A stretch of DNA of 64,000 nucleotides from Pseudoduganella dura (GTDB taxonomy: Bacteria > Pseudomonadota > Gammaproteobacteria > Burkholderiales > Burkholderiaceae_D), in assembly GCF_009727155.1 (NCBI RefSeq), contig NZ_WNWM01000002.1, positions 5,146,001 through 5,210,000 on the forward strand, written 5' to 3'. This document shows, one piece after another, positions 7,940 to 17,463 of the stretch. The position numbers were made by a program, and so were the translations under genes. The notes beneath the pieces were generated by a model, which saw only the letters and a list, made by a program, of their open reading frames with translations, did no database searches and was not told where the DNA came from. Numbering within the stretch: position 1 is the first letter of the stretch; the number at the start of each line of letters is the position of its first letter.

Positions 7940-8923
7940 ATGGCTGATGAAGGCCTGCGGCCCATTATCGTCAAGCGCATCAAGAAAGGCGGCGGCGGTC
8001 ACCATGGCGGCGCCTGGAAGATCGCGTATGCCGACTTCGTGACGGCGATGATGGCGTTCTTCCTGTTGATGTGGCTGCTGGGCTCGACCACCAAGGGCGA
8101 CCTGAACGGCATTTCCGAATACTTCAAGACGCCGCTGAAGGTGGCGATGCAGGGCGGCTCGGGCAGCGGCGACAGCTCGTCCGTGATTCCCGGTGGCGGC
8201 AAGGACCTGACCCGCAAGGATGGCCAGGTCAAGGGCGGCGACGATCCCGACGTCAAGAAGAAAACCTTCAACCTGACCGCCGCCAAGCAGGCGCTGGAAC
8301 GCGAAGAGGCGCAGCGGCTGCAGGGCCTGAAGGAACGGCTGCAGCAGAAGATCGAGAATTCGCCGGCGCTGCAGAAGTTCAAGAACCAGCTGATGCTCGA
8401 CTTCACCAGCGAAGGCTTGCGGATCCAGATCGTGGACGAGCAGAACCGCCCGATGTTCCCGAGCGCGAAGGCGGAACTGGCCGGCTACACGGCGGAAATC
8501 CTGCGCGAGATCGGACCGGTGCTGAACGATGTGCCGAACAAGATCGGCCTGTCCGGCCACACGGATGCCACGCCGTATTTCTCGGAAAACGGCTACAGCA
8601 ACTGGGAACTGTCGGCCGATCGCGCCAACGCCTCGCGGCGCGCGCTCGTCCAGGGCGGGATGCAGGACAATAAGGTGATGCGCGTGGTGGGCCTGGGCTC
8701 GGCCGTGAACCTGGACCGCAAGGACCCGTTCAACCCGATCAACCGGCGCATCAGCATTATCGTGATGAACAAGAAAACGGAAGAAGGCCTGATGCGCGAC
8801 GCCGGCAAACTGGAAGTAGGCAACGGCAACGGCAACGGCAGCGGCACCGGCGCGGACGCGGCGGGAAGCGCGGCGCCGGCGGCAGGCTCCCCACCGGCCG
8901 CTCCGGCGGCAGGCTCCCGATAG
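7940..8923 (+). CDS. motB: Flagellar motor stator protein MotB
   Basis: 327 residues. A single N-terminal membrane helix contains the proton-carrying Asp32 (AYADFVTAMMAFFLLMWLLG). A plug/linker region (about 60-140) and an OmpA-like peptidoglycan-binding domain follow (GLSGHTDATPYF, NWELSADRANASRR, NRRISIIV). The last ~35 residues are low complexity (Gly-Asn repeats, then Ala/Pro/Gly), beyond the OmpA domain and probably disordered. GGGGAG is 8 bases upstream. Works with MotA as the proton-driven stator. Confidence 0.97.
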   Translation: MADEGLRPIIVKRIKKGGGGHHGGAWKIAYADFVTAMMAFFLLMWLLGSTTKGDLNGISEYFKTPLKVAMQGGSGSGDSSSVIPGGGKDLTRKDGQVKGGDDPDVKKKTFNLTAAKQALEREEAQRLQGLKERLQQKIENSPALQKFKNQLMLDFTSEGLRIQIVDEQNRPMFPSAKAELAGYTAEILREIGPVLNDVPNKIGLSGHTDATPYFSENGYSNWELSADRANASRRALVQGGMQDNKVMRVVGLGSAVNLDRKDPFNPINRRISIIVMNKKTEEGLMRDAGKLEVGNGNGNGSGTGADAAGSAAPAAGSPPAAPAAGSR

Positions 8924-8967
8924 GCAGCAGCGAGTCAACAGCAGAAGAGAGTCATCGCGAGATTCAC

Positions 8968-9516
8968 ATGAACAGAAAAAAAATCCTCGGCTCCCACGTG
9001 AAGCGCCTGCTGTCCGGCGTGTCGGACCACGGCAAGCGCCACCTGACGGAAGTCGAAACCGACCTGCTGCAGACCAACCTGCTGCTGGAAGAGGCCATCG
9101 AGAAGCTGTCGCAGAATTTCATGGCGATCCACGCGGCCGTCAGCGACCAGCAGGGCACGATCCGCCTGCTGCTCGACGGCGGCACGCCCACGCTGGACGC
9201 CAAGGAAAAGCTCGAGGCAATGAACGACCAGGTCGGCACGCATGTCAACGCGGCGATCACCAGCATGCAGTTCCAGGACATGACGAGCCAGCTGATCGAC
9301 CGCACGCTGAAACGCGTGACGGGCCTGCGCGAATTCCTGGCCACGCTGGGCGCCCATGGCGCCGAGATGAACCCGGACAGCGACAACGACGAGATGGTGG
9401 AACTGCTCGGCAAGGTCAGCATGGCGCTGGCGATCCAGAGCCTGGAGCTGCGCAACGTGCTGCGCAAGGCGGTCAGCCAGAAGCATCTCGAGAGCGGCGA
9501 CATCGAGCTGTTTTGA
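8968..9516 (+). CDS. CheZ-like putative CheY-P phosphatase
   Basis: 182 residues, mostly helical. Its centre reads MQFQDMTSQLIDR (Asp104, Gln108), the same D-x-x-x-Q arrangement as the catalytic DLTGQ of CheZ, preceded by the same FQ and followed by a similar helix. In CheZ the acidic residue and Gln drive dephosphorylation of CheY-P. It is shorter than CheZ (182 versus ~215) and lacks the C-terminal CheY-binding tail DDLLDSLGF, ending instead in HLESGDIELF. A true cheZ lies at the end of the same cluster, so this would be a second, divergent member. It lies between motB and cheY. Homology to CheZ is inferred from the motif and helical pattern. Confidence 0.7.
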   Translation: MNRKKILGSHVKRLLSGVSDHGKRHLTEVETDLLQTNLLLEEAIEKLSQNFMAIHAAVSDQQGTIRLLLDGGTPTLDAKEKLEAMNDQVGTHVNAAITSMQFQDMTSQLIDRTLKRVTGLREFLATLGAHGAEMNPDSDNDEMVELLGKVSMALAIQSLELRNVLRKAVSQKHLESGDIELF

Positions 9517-9599
9517 ACAGACGCATCGGTATCGAATACACAGTGGGCCATCAAGTGCCCGAAATTTAGCAGCTAAGTTTTGATAAGTGAGAGAAGAAA

Positions 9600-9965
9600 A
9601 TGGCAAAAACGATTCTTGCGGTTGACGATTCCAGCTCCCTGCGCCAGATGGTGGCGTTCAGCCTGAAGGCCGCCGGCTACCAGGTGGTGGAAGCGGTCGA
9701 CGGCCAGGATGGCCTGGACAAGGCAAAGCAGGGCGCAGTGGACCTGGTGCTGACCGACCAGAACATGCCGAAGATGGACGGCCTGCAATTGATCAAGAGC
9801 CTGCGCGAACTGCCTGCCTACGCGAAGACGCCGATCCTGATGCTGACCACCGAATCGTCGGACGAGATGAAGGCCAAGGGCCGCGCGGCCGGCGCCAACG
9901 GCTGGCTGGTCAAGCCGTTCGACCCGCAACGCCTCATCGAGGTCGTGAAGAAGGTCATCGGCTGA
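9600..9965 (+). CDS. cheY: Chemotaxis response regulator CheY (first copy)
   Basis: 121 residues, receiver only: acidic pair Asp9-Asp10, phospho-acceptor Asp53 (LTDQNMPKMDG), switch Thr in MLTTES and Lys in LVKPFD. It is closer to the CheY form that precedes cheA in many proteobacteria than to the enterobacterial flagellar CheY. It is immediately upstream of cheA, a likely phosphodonor, and downstream of the CheZ-like gene, a likely phosphatase. It may act as a phosphate sink or second output beside the CheY at 17464; which of the two binds the motor cannot be decided from sequence alone. Confidence 0.93.
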   Translation: MAKTILAVDDSSSLRQMVAFSLKAAGYQVVEAVDGQDGLDKAKQGAVDLVLTDQNMPKMDGLQLIKSLRELPAYAKTPILMLTTESSDEMKAKGRAAGANGWLVKPFDPQRLIEVVKKVIG

Positions 9966-10011
9966 TCATGCGTGCCGTGAACTTGGCACTTGGCATTTGC
10001 GGAGTCTCCCC

Positions 10012-12240
10012 ATGACCATCGACATAAGCCAGTTCTTCCAGGTCTTCTTCGACGAAGCCGAGGAATTGCTGGCTGAAATGGAGCGGCTGCTGCTGGCGGT
10101 CGACGTCGAAGCGCCGACCGAGGAGGATCTGAACGCGATCTTCCGCACCGCCCATTCCGTGAAGGGCGGCGCCGGCACGTTCGGCCTGACCGACATGACG
10201 GAAGTGACGCACATCCTCGAGACCCTGCTGGACCGGATCCGCAAGGGCGAGATGGCGCTCACGCTCGACCACGTGGACGCGTTCCTGGCCGCCAAGGACG
10301 CGCTGAAGATGCAGCTCGACGGCCACCGGCTGGGCACCGCCGTCGACCAGGACGCGGTGGGCGACGTGCGGATGATGCTGCAGCACCTCGCGCAGGACGT
10401 GCAGGTGGAAGCGATCGCCCACATGGCGCCGGCATTCCACGGTGCCGCGGCGGAAAGCGAAACGGTCGATCACAGCGGCGGGCGCCGCTGGCGGCTCGAA
10501 CTGCCCGCGATGCCGCACCGCGACGTGACGGCGCTGGCGGCCGAACTGGGCCTGATGGCGCACGTGGCGGTCACGCCGATCGACCGCGAGCGCAACGCGA
10601 TGCTCGTGACCACGCATGAAAGCCTCGACGACATCGTGGCGATCTGCTCGTTCGTGCTGAATACGGAAGAAATGAACGTCGTCGAGCTGCCGGCGCTGAC
10701 CGGCGAGCAGGCGGCGCTCGAGCAGGCCGCACGCAAGGACGTCGAGGACGATCTCGGCTATGGCTTCTTCGAGCCGTTGAGCAAGGCGGAAGAGGGAACA
10801 ATGCGCGCCGCTACGCAGTCGGGCGAAGGCTATGGTTTCTTCCAGCCGCTGGAGGAAATCCGCGCCGGCGCCGAGAGTGCGGGTGACGCGGCGCGCGGCT
10901 ACGGTTTCTTCCAGCCGGTCGAACAGATCCGCGCCGCGGCGGGCATCAAGGATGCCGCGCCGGCCGAAACGGCGGTGGAAGAAAAGAAGGCGCTGAAGAA
11001 GGAAGTGGACAAGGCGGCCGCCGCAGGCCAGAGCGGGGGCGCCGAAGCGTCGTCGATCCGCGTATCGATCGAGAAGGTGGACCAGCTGATCAACCTGGTG
11101 GGCGAACTGGTGATCACGCAGGCGATGATCGAGCAGCGCGTCGATGCGCTCGACGCGATGGTGCACGAAAAGCTGCTGGCCTCGGTGGGCCAGCTGACGC
11201 GCAATACCCGCGACCTGCAGGAAGCGGTGATGTCGATCCGGATGATGCCGATGGACTTCGTGTTCTCGCGCTTCCCGCGCATGGTGCGCGACCTGGCCAC
11301 CAAGCTCGGCAAGAAGGTCGACTTCATCACCAACGGCGCCGCCACGGAACTGGACAAGGGCCTGATCGAGCGCATTGTCGACCCGCTGACGCACCTGGTG
11401 CGCAACAGCATCGACCATGGCATCGAAATGCCCGAGGTGCGCCGTGCGGCCGGCAAGGCCGATGCGGGCCGGCTGTTCCTGTCGGCCTCGCACCAGGGCG
11501 GCAACATCATCATCGAGGTATCGGACGATGGCGGTGGCCTGAACCGTGAGAGGATCCTGGCGAAGGCCAGGCAGAACGGCCTGCCCGTGTCGGACACGAT
11601 GCCCGACGCCGACGTATGGCAGCTGATCTTCGCACCGGGCTTCTCGACGGCCGAGCAGGTGACGGACGTGTCCGGCCGCGGCGTGGGCATGGATGTCGTC
11701 AAGCGCAACATCACGGCGATGGGCGGCACCGTCGACATCCGCTCGGCCAAGGGATTCGGCACCACGATCTCGATCTCGCTGCCGCTGACGCTGGCGATCC
11801 TGGACGGCATGTCGATCCGCGTGGGCGACGAGGTCTACATCCTGCCGCTGGGCTTCGTGGTCGAGTCGCTGCAGCCGGCGGAAACCGACGTGCGCGAAAT
11901 CACCGGCAAGGGCCGGGTGGTCAAGGTGCGCGGCGAATACCTGCCCCTGATCCCGCTGTACCAGATGTTCGGCATCGCCCCGCGCTTCGCCGAACCGTGG
12001 GAAGGGATCCTGGTGATCCTGGAAACGGAAGGCAGGAAGGCCTGCCTGTTCGTCGACGAACTGGTCGGCCAGCAGCAGGTGGTGGTGAAGAACCTGGAAT
12101 CGAATTACCGCAAGGTGGCCGGCATTTCCGGCGCCACGATCCTGGGCGACGGCGGCGTGGCGCTGATCCTGGACGTGGCGGCGCTGATCCGCTCCTCGCG
12201 CCAGCTGGTGGACGAAGCCACCCTGAGCATGCTGGGCTGA
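10012..12240 (+). CDS. cheA: Chemotaxis sensor histidine kinase CheA
   Basis: 742 residues. P1 Hpt domain with phospho-accepting His48 (FRTAHSVKGGAGTFG). A middle region (~155-235) may be the CheY/CheB-binding P2-like domain. P3 dimerisation starts at about 345 (SIRVSIEKVDQLINLVGEL), P4 ATPase has HLVRNSIDHG, DDGGGL and GRGVGMDVVK, and a P5 CheW-like domain closes the protein. The linker between ~245 and 310 contains three copies of a GYGFF(E/Q)P motif at 249-255, 273-279 and 296-302, the last two extended as GYGFFQP(L/V)E(E/Q)IRA. ATG 10012 is chosen over an in-frame TTG at 9997 because GGAG is 7 bases upstream and the Hpt N-terminus fits. Confidence 0.97.
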   Translation: MTIDISQFFQVFFDEAEELLAEMERLLLAVDVEAPTEEDLNAIFRTAHSVKGGAGTFGLTDMTEVTHILETLLDRIRKGEMALTLDHVDAFLAAKDALKMQLDGHRLGTAVDQDAVGDVRMMLQHLAQDVQVEAIAHMAPAFHGAAAESETVDHSGGRRWRLELPAMPHRDVTALAAELGLMAHVAVTPIDRERNAMLVTTHESLDDIVAICSFVLNTEEMNVVELPALTGEQAALEQAARKDVEDDLGYGFFEPLSKAEEGTMRAATQSGEGYGFFQPLEEIRAGAESAGDAARGYGFFQPVEQIRAAAGIKDAAPAETAVEEKKALKKEVDKAAAAGQSGGAEASSIRVSIEKVDQLINLVGELVITQAMIEQRVDALDAMVHEKLLASVGQLTRNTRDLQEAVMSIRMMPMDFVFSRFPRMVRDLATKLGKKVDFITNGAATELDKGLIERIVDPLTHLVRNSIDHGIEMPEVRRAAGKADAGRLFLSASHQGGNIIIEVSDDGGGLNRERILAKARQNGLPVSDTMPDADVWQLIFAPGFSTAEQVTDVSGRGVGMDVVKRNITAMGGTVDIRSAKGFGTTISISLPLTLAILDGMSIRVGDEVYILPLGFVVESLQPAETDVREITGKGRVVKVRGEYLPLIPLYQMFGIAPRFAEPWEGILVILETEGRKACLFVDELVGQQQVVVKNLESNYRKVAGISGATILGDGGVALILDVAALIRSSRQLVDEATLSMLG

Positions 12241-12279
12241 GCCGGCATATTGAACAAAGACTCCGACAAAGGAAATCAC

Positions 12280-12762
12280 ATGGCAGACCCCATCCAGAAC
12301 GCCGACATCGCGGGCCACGAATTCCTGGCCTTCACGTTGGGCAAGGAAGAATACGGCATCGACATCCTGAAGGTGCAGGAGATCCGCGGCTACGAAGCGG
12401 TGACCCGCATCGCCAACGCGCCGGAATTCATCAAGGGCGTGATCAACCTGCGCGGCATCATCATCCCGGTGGTCGACATGCGCATCAAGTTTCACCTCGG
12501 CGAACCGGTGTATGACCAGTTCACCGTGGTGATCATCCTGAACATCAACGGCCGCGTGGTGGGCATGGTGGTGGACAGCGTGTCGGACGTGACCACGCTG
12601 GAGCCGGACCAGATCAAGCCGTCGCCCGAGATGGGCACGGTGTTCTCGTCGGAATACATGATCGGCCTCGGTACCGTCGGCGAACGGATGCTGATCCTGA
12701 TGGACATCGACAAACTGATGTCGAGCCCGGAAATGGGGCTGATGGACAAGACGGCCGCCTGA
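12280..12762 (+). CDS. cheW: Chemotaxis coupling protein CheW
   Basis: 160 residues, a single CheW domain ([46 protein letters not shown]). It scaffolds CheA onto receptors in the cytoplasmic array. ATG 12280 with AAAGGA at about 12268-12273 is preferred over an upstream TTG at 12250. It follows cheA after 39 bp. Confidence 0.97.
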   Translation: MADPIQNADIAGHEFLAFTLGKEEYGIDILKVQEIRGYEAVTRIANAPEFIKGVINLRGIIIPVVDMRIKFHLGEPVYDQFTVVIILNINGRVVGMVVDSVSDVTTLEPDQIKPSPEMGTVFSSEYMIGLGTVGERMLILMDIDKLMSSPEMGLMDKTAA

Positions 12763-12777
12763 GCGGCCGGTCAGGCG

Positions 12778-12809
12778 GCAAATACGCAGCAAATACGCAG
12801 GCAAATACA
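12778..12809 (+). repeat. Short tandem repeat between cheW and the MCP gene
   Basis: An 11-base unit GCAAATACGCA occurs at 12778 and 12789, with a third, imperfect copy GCAAATACATC from 12801. It is followed by a GC hairpin (CGGCGC 12817-12822 with GCGCCG 12837-12842) without a T-run. It may slightly attenuate readthrough from cheW into the receptor gene; the function is unknown. Confidence 0.5.
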
Positions 12810-12876
12810 TCGCGGCCGGCGCCCCGCCAAGAGGGCGCGCCGTATTCAGGGTTGCATTGAGGGAACGGGAATTAAT

Positions 12877-14595
12877 ATGAGCGTACGGGATTACAAGATC
12901 GGTACACGCCTAGGCATCGGGTTCGGCATCATCTTGCTGATCCTGGTGGCGCTGGTGCTGACCGCCAACGGACTGAATCATCGCAACAAGGCGCAGCTGA
13001 ACGAGGGGCTGGAACTGACCAGCGCCAAGACCCGCGCGGCGATCGCGATGAAAAGCGCGATGCTCGAATCGGGCATCGCCATGCGCAACATCGGCCTGCA
13101 GTCGGACGTGGAGCTGATGCAGAAGGAAGAAGCCAAGGTCAAGGCGCAGCAGGCGCGCTACTCGGAAGCGCTGGGCAAGCTGGAAAAGCTGGGCCTGGAC
13201 GACACCGAAAAGAAGGTGCTGGCCGAACTGGCCGAGCTGGACAAGGGTGTGGATACCGCGTTCAAGGACGCGATGGCGCAGGTGATGGCCTTCAATGCCG
13301 AGGGTGCCACGAAGATCATCTCGGGCCGCATCGATCCGCTGAACACGCGCACGCTGGAAGGCCTGAACCGCCTGGTCGAGATGCAGCACGCGGCAATGCG
13401 CACGCTCCAGGATAACTCGGTGCAGGCGGATAACCGCGTGCTGATGCTGACGCTGCTGCTGGGTGCGCTCGGCGTCGCCGTCGGTGTCGTCTGCGCGATC
13501 TTCACCACGCGTTCGATCACCGTACCGCTGGCCGGTGCCGTCGAGGTGGCGCAGCGTGTCGCCGCCGGCGAGCTGACCTCGCGCGTGGTGGTCGAAGGCA
13601 AGGATGAAACCAGCGCGCTGCTGCAGGCGCTGAAGGACATGAACGACAGCCTGGTCAAGACCGTGGGCCAGGTGCGCAGCGGTACCGAAACCATCGCGCT
13701 GGCGTCGCAGGAAATCGCCTCGGGCAATGCCGACCTGTCGTCGCGCACCGAGACGCAGGCCAGTTCGCTGGGCGAGACCGCCAGCGCGATGGGCACGCTG
13801 ACCTCGACCGTCAAGCAGAACGCGGACAATGCGCGCCAGGCCAACCAGCTGGCCGTGACGGCTTCGTCGGTGGCGGAAAAGGGCGGCCAGGTGGTGTCGG
13901 AGGTGGTCGATACGATGGGTTCGATCAAGGCGAGCTCGTCGAAGATCGTCGACATCATCGGCGTCATCGACGGCATCGCGTTCCAGACCAATATCCTGGC
14001 GCTGAACGCCGCCGTGGAAGCGGCGCGCGCCGGCGAACAGGGCCGCGGCTTCGCCGTGGTGGCTTCCGAGGTGCGCAACCTGGCACAGCGTTCGGCCAGC
14101 GCGGCCAAGGAGATCAAGGCGCTGATCGACGATTCCGTGACCAAGGTCGATGCCGGCGGACGGCTGGTCGACGAAGCGGGCCAGACAATGGGCCTGATCG
14201 TCACGTCGATCCGCCAGGTGGCCGACATCATGGGCGAGATCACCGCCGCCACGCAGGAACAGAGCCAGGGTATCGAGGAAGTGAACATTTCGATCGCGCA
14301 GATGGACGACATGACGCAGCAGAACGCCGCGCTGGTCGAACAGGCCGCGGCGGCGGCCGAGAGCATGCAGGACCAGGCGCAGCGGCTGGCCGAGGCGGTG
14401 GCGATCTTCAAGCTCGGTGGCGAGCAGGTCGCCCTGGCGGCGCCGGCACGCCCGGCAGCCAGGCCTGTGCCGAAGGCCGCGGTGGCCCATAAGCCGCCGG
14501 TGCGCGCGGTCGCCGTGCTCGACGTGCCGGTGAAGAAATCGCCGGCGAAGAAAGCCGCCCCGGCGCCCGCGGGCGACGACTGGGAAGAATTCTGA
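12877..14595 (+). CDS. Methyl-accepting chemotaxis protein with CheR-docking tail
   Basis: 572 residues. TM1 about 10-30, a periplasmic ~155-residue helical sensor of the four-helix-bundle type, TM2 about 188-210, HAMP, then the signalling domain with the hairpin tip [20 protein letters not shown]. Methylation-type Gln/Glu runs flank the tip ([15 protein letters not shown]). After the helical domain comes a flexible Ala/Pro/Lys tail of ~70 residues ending in DDWEEF. The last five, DWEEF, match the x-W-x-x-F pentapeptide that tethers CheR and CheB in enterobacteria. Lies in the che operon directly before cheR. The ligand is unknown. Confidence 0.96.
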   Translation: MSVRDYKIGTRLGIGFGIILLILVALVLTANGLNHRNKAQLNEGLELTSAKTRAAIAMKSAMLESGIAMRNIGLQSDVELMQKEEAKVKAQQARYSEALGKLEKLGLDDTEKKVLAELAELDKGVDTAFKDAMAQVMAFNAEGATKIISGRIDPLNTRTLEGLNRLVEMQHAAMRTLQDNSVQADNRVLMLTLLLGALGVAVGVVCAIFTTRSITVPLAGAVEVAQRVAAGELTSRVVVEGKDETSALLQALKDMNDSLVKTVGQVRSGTETIALASQEIASGNADLSSRTETQASSLGETASAMGTLTSTVKQNADNARQANQLAVTASSVAEKGGQVVSEVVDTMGSIKASSSKIVDIIGVIDGIAFQTNILALNAAVEAARAGEQGRGFAVVASEVRNLAQRSASAAKEIKALIDDSVTKVDAGGRLVDEAGQTMGLIVTSIRQVADIMGEITAATQEQSQGIEEVNISIAQMDDMTQQNAALVEQAAAAAESMQDQAQRLAEAVAIFKLGGEQVALAAPARPAARPVPKAAVAHKPPVRAVAVLDVPVKKSPAKKAAPAPAGDDWEEF

Positions 14596-14612
14596 CCGCC
14601 CCGGGAGCCGAG

Positions 14613-15479
14613 ATGTCCAGAGACACCGTCAAGGAATTCGATTTCAACGGCCGCGATTTCGAGCGGGTCCGTGGACTGATCTACAAGCGGGCCGGCATTT
14701 CGCTGGCCGACAGCAAGCAGGAAATGGTCTACAGCCGGCTCGCGCGGCGCCTGCGCGCGACGGGCATCGTGTCGTTCGCGAAATACCTCGACGACCTGGA
14801 AGCCGGGCGCATGCCCGACGAGTGGGAATCGTTCACCAACGCGCTGACGACGAACCTGACGTCGTTCTTCCGCGAGGCGCACCATTTCCCGCTGCTGGCC
14901 GACCACGTGCGCAAGCACAAGGGCGAAACGCTGAACATCTGGTGCTCGGCCAGTTCCACGGGCGAGGAACCGTACTCGATCGCGATCACCGTGTGCGAGG
15001 CGCTGAACACGTTGACGCCGCCGGTGCACATCATCGCCACCGACATCGATACCAACGTGCTGGCCACCGCCGCCAACGGCATCTATCCGATCGAACGGAT
15101 CGAGAAGCTGACGGCCGAGCAGCAGCGCCGCTTCTTCCTGAAGGGGAAGGGCGACAAGTCCGGCATGGTGCGCGCGCGCCCGGAACTGCGCCAGCTGATC
15201 ACCTACCGCCAGCTGAACCTGCTCGACGAGCGCTGGGACATCCGCGGCCCGTTCGACGTGATCTTCTGCCGCAACGTGATGATCTACTTCGACAAGGCCA
15301 CGCAGCGCAAGATCCTGTCGCGCTTCGTGCCGCTGATGAAGCCGGATGGATTGCTGTTCGCCGGGCATTCGGAGAATTTCCTGTATGTGTCGGACGCCTT
15401 GAAACTGCGCGGAAAAACCGTGTACGAGCTGGACACCGCCGCGCGCGCCAGCGCGGCGGCGGCCGTGGCGAAAGCCTGA
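14613..15479 (+). CDS. cheR: Chemotaxis protein glutamate methyltransferase CheR
   Basis: 288 residues. N-terminal helical CheR_N region, then the SAM domain with NLTSFFREAHHF, IWCSASSTGEEPYSIAI (SAM and receptor contacts) and CRNVMIYFDKATQRKIL. It methylates receptor glutamates using SAM; the adjacent MCP provides a pentapeptide docking site. GGGAG lies 5-6 bases before the ATG and the gene starts 17 bp after the MCP stop. Confidence 0.97.
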   Translation: MSRDTVKEFDFNGRDFERVRGLIYKRAGISLADSKQEMVYSRLARRLRATGIVSFAKYLDDLEAGRMPDEWESFTNALTTNLTSFFREAHHFPLLADHVRKHKGETLNIWCSASSTGEEPYSIAITVCEALNTLTPPVHIIATDIDTNVLATAANGIYPIERIEKLTAEQQRRFFLKGKGDKSGMVRARPELRQLITYRQLNLLDERWDIRGPFDVIFCRNVMIYFDKATQRKILSRFVPLMKPDGLLFAGHSENFLYVSDALKLRGKTVYELDTAARASAAAAVAKA

Positions 15480-15543
15480 ATACGGCATCGAACGCCGGCG
15501 CGCGAAGCAACCACCAAGCGAGAGCACAAAGCGAAAGACCCAG

Positions 15544-16143
15544 ATGGACAACGAACACATCGCCACCAACGTCTACTACGACCGCACCTTCGACTGCGAG
15601 GCGGCGAAGATCCTGCCGGGCGAGTACTACTTCACGAACAAGGACATGCTGATCGTGACCGTGCTCGGGTCGTGCGTGTCGGCCTGTATCCGCGACCGCG
15701 TGTCGGGCCTGGGCGGCATGAACCATTTCATGTTGCCGGACGGCGGCGCGGACGCGAACAGCCCCGTGTCGGCATCGGCGCGCTACGGCACGTATGCGAT
15801 GGAAATCCTCATCAACAGCCTGCTGAAATCGGGCGCCCGGCGCGATAACCTGGAAGCCAAGGTATTCGGGGGCGGCGCCGTGCTGAAGGGCTTTACCGCG
15901 ATGAACGTGGGCGAGCGCAACGCGGCGTTCGTGCAGAGTTTTCTGCGCAACGAGCGGATCCGCGTGGTGGCCGAGGATTTGAACGACATCTATCCGCGCA
16001 AGGTCTATTTCTTTCCCCGTACCGGCAAGGTGCTGGTGAAGAAGCTGATGCAGTCCCATAACGACACACTGGCGAAACGCGAGATCGAATACGCGAGCCG
16101 CCTGAAAAAGCAGCCGGTCGCCGGCGAAATCGAACTGTTCTGA
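15544..16143 (+). CDS. cheD: Chemoreceptor glutamine deamidase CheD
   Basis: 199 residues. The active-site block is TVLGSCVSACIRD (nucleophilic Cys) followed by GLGGMNHFMLP (catalytic His), with the GGGAVLKG and NVGERN loops of the family. CheD deamidates receptor Gln to Glu and in some bacteria modulates CheC-type phosphatases; no cheC is seen here. Located between cheR and cheB, the common betaproteobacterial order. Confidence 0.96.
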   Translation: MDNEHIATNVYYDRTFDCEAAKILPGEYYFTNKDMLIVTVLGSCVSACIRDRVSGLGGMNHFMLPDGGADANSPVSASARYGTYAMEILINSLLKSGARRDNLEAKVFGGGAVLKGFTAMNVGERNAAFVQSFLRNERIRVVAEDLNDIYPRKVYFFPRTGKVLVKKLMQSHNDTLAKREIEYASRLKKQPVAGEIELF

Positions 16144-16179
16144 CAAGGCGCAGTCCTGCGCAGTCTTGCCGAGGAAACC

Positions 16180-17250
16180 ATGAAGATCAAGGTAGTCGTC
16201 GTCGACGATTCCGCGCTGATCCGCAGCGTGATGACGGAAATTATCAACAGCCAGCCGGACATGGAAGTGGTCGGCACTGCGCCCGATCCGCTCGTGGCGC
16301 GCGAGCTGATCAAGCAGACCAACCCGCACGTGCTGACGCTGGACGTGGAGATGCCGAAGATGGACGGCCTCGACTTCCTGGAAAAGCTGATGCGGCTGCG
16401 GCCGATGCCGGTGGTGATGGTGTCGTCGCTGACCGAGCGCGGTTCGGAAATCACGATGCGCGCGCTCGAACTGGGCGCCGTCGATTTCGTGCAAAAACCC
16501 AAGATATCGATCCAGACCGGCATGCGCGACTATGCCGACCTGATCGCCGATAAAATCCGGGCGGCGGCCAAGGCGCGCATCCGTGCCCGCACGCTGCCCC
16601 AAGCGGGCGCCGAAGGCGCCGCTCCCCTGCCACAATTGCGCAATCCACTGATGTCGTCCGAAAAACTGATCATCGTCGGTGCCTCGACCGGCGGAACGGA
16701 AGCGATCCGGGAATTCCTGATGCAGATGCCGTCCGACTGCCCGGGCATCCTGATCACGCAGCACATGCCGGAAGGGTTCACCCGCTCGTTCGCGAAGCGC
16801 CTGGACTCGCTGTGCAGGATTTCCGTGTGCGAGGCGCAAGGCAACGAGCGCGTGCTGCCGGGCCATGCCTATATCGCGCCCGGCCACTCGCACCTGCTGC
16901 TGGCGCGTTCCGGCGCGAATTACATGACGAAGCTCGACACAGGCGAGCCCGTCAACCGGCACCGGCCGTCGGTGGACGTGCTGTTCCGGTCGGCGGCGCA
17001 ACACGCGGGCAAGAATGCGGTCGGGGTGATCCTGACCGGCATGGGCAAGGACGGCGCGGCAGGGATGCTGGAGATGAAAGCGGCCGGGGCGTATAATTTT
17101 GCCCAGGATGAGGCCAGCTGCGTGGTGTTCGGCATGCCGCGCGAGGCGATCGCCGTCGGTGCCACCCACGAGGTGGGAGCATTGCCGGCATTGCCCGGGA
17201 TGGTGCTGGGTTACCTGGCACAGCACGGGATGCGCGCCCTGCGGGTGTAG
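16180..17250 (+). CDS. cheB: Chemotaxis response regulator methylesterase CheB
   Basis: 356 residues. Receiver domain with phospho-acceptor Asp55 ([12 protein letters not shown]) and a linker around 125-160. The methylesterase domain has the triad Ser169 (GASTGG), His195 (TQHMPEGF) and Asp291 ([10 protein letters not shown]). Phosphorylated by CheA, it removes methyl groups from receptors and deamidates Gln. GAGGAAACC precedes the ATG. It is the last gene before a 213-bp gap. Confidence 0.97.
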   Translation: MKIKVVVVDDSALIRSVMTEIINSQPDMEVVGTAPDPLVARELIKQTNPHVLTLDVEMPKMDGLDFLEKLMRLRPMPVVMVSSLTERGSEITMRALELGAVDFVQKPKISIQTGMRDYADLIADKIRAAAKARIRARTLPQAGAEGAAPLPQLRNPLMSSEKLIIVGASTGGTEAIREFLMQMPSDCPGILITQHMPEGFTRSFAKRLDSLCRISVCEAQGNERVLPGHAYIAPGHSHLLLARSGANYMTKLDTGEPVNRHRPSVDVLFRSAAQHAGKNAVGVILTGMGKDGAAGMLEMKAAGAYNFAQDEASCVVFGMPREAIAVGATHEVGALPALPGMVLGYLAQHGMRALRV

Positions 17251-17463
17251 CCCGGTCGGCAACCTATCGTCGACTTATCGGCGGCGATTCTGTGCCACTA
17301 TGTGACTGCAGTACGCGATACAACGGTTTTGTGTTTTTTACCGGCGATTCGAGGGCGCTTCATTCCCTAGAGGCAACTTAAATGCTATCCTTCGAATCGC
17401 TGGTGACGCGACACCAACCACACTAATTATTTATAACCGCGTAGAGAAACAACGGAGCAATTC

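Noticed and set aside
9955..12810. 951-codon open frame antisense to cheA and cheW
   Set aside because: His/Arg/Gln-rich translation produced by GC-biased third positions opposite real genes; no start signal or domain, and the other strand encodes unmistakable CheA and CheW.
17251..17463. FliA promoter before the second cheY
   Set aside because: A TTAAATGC...GCTGGTGA stretch was considered, but the -10 does not match GCCGATAA and the spacing is off.
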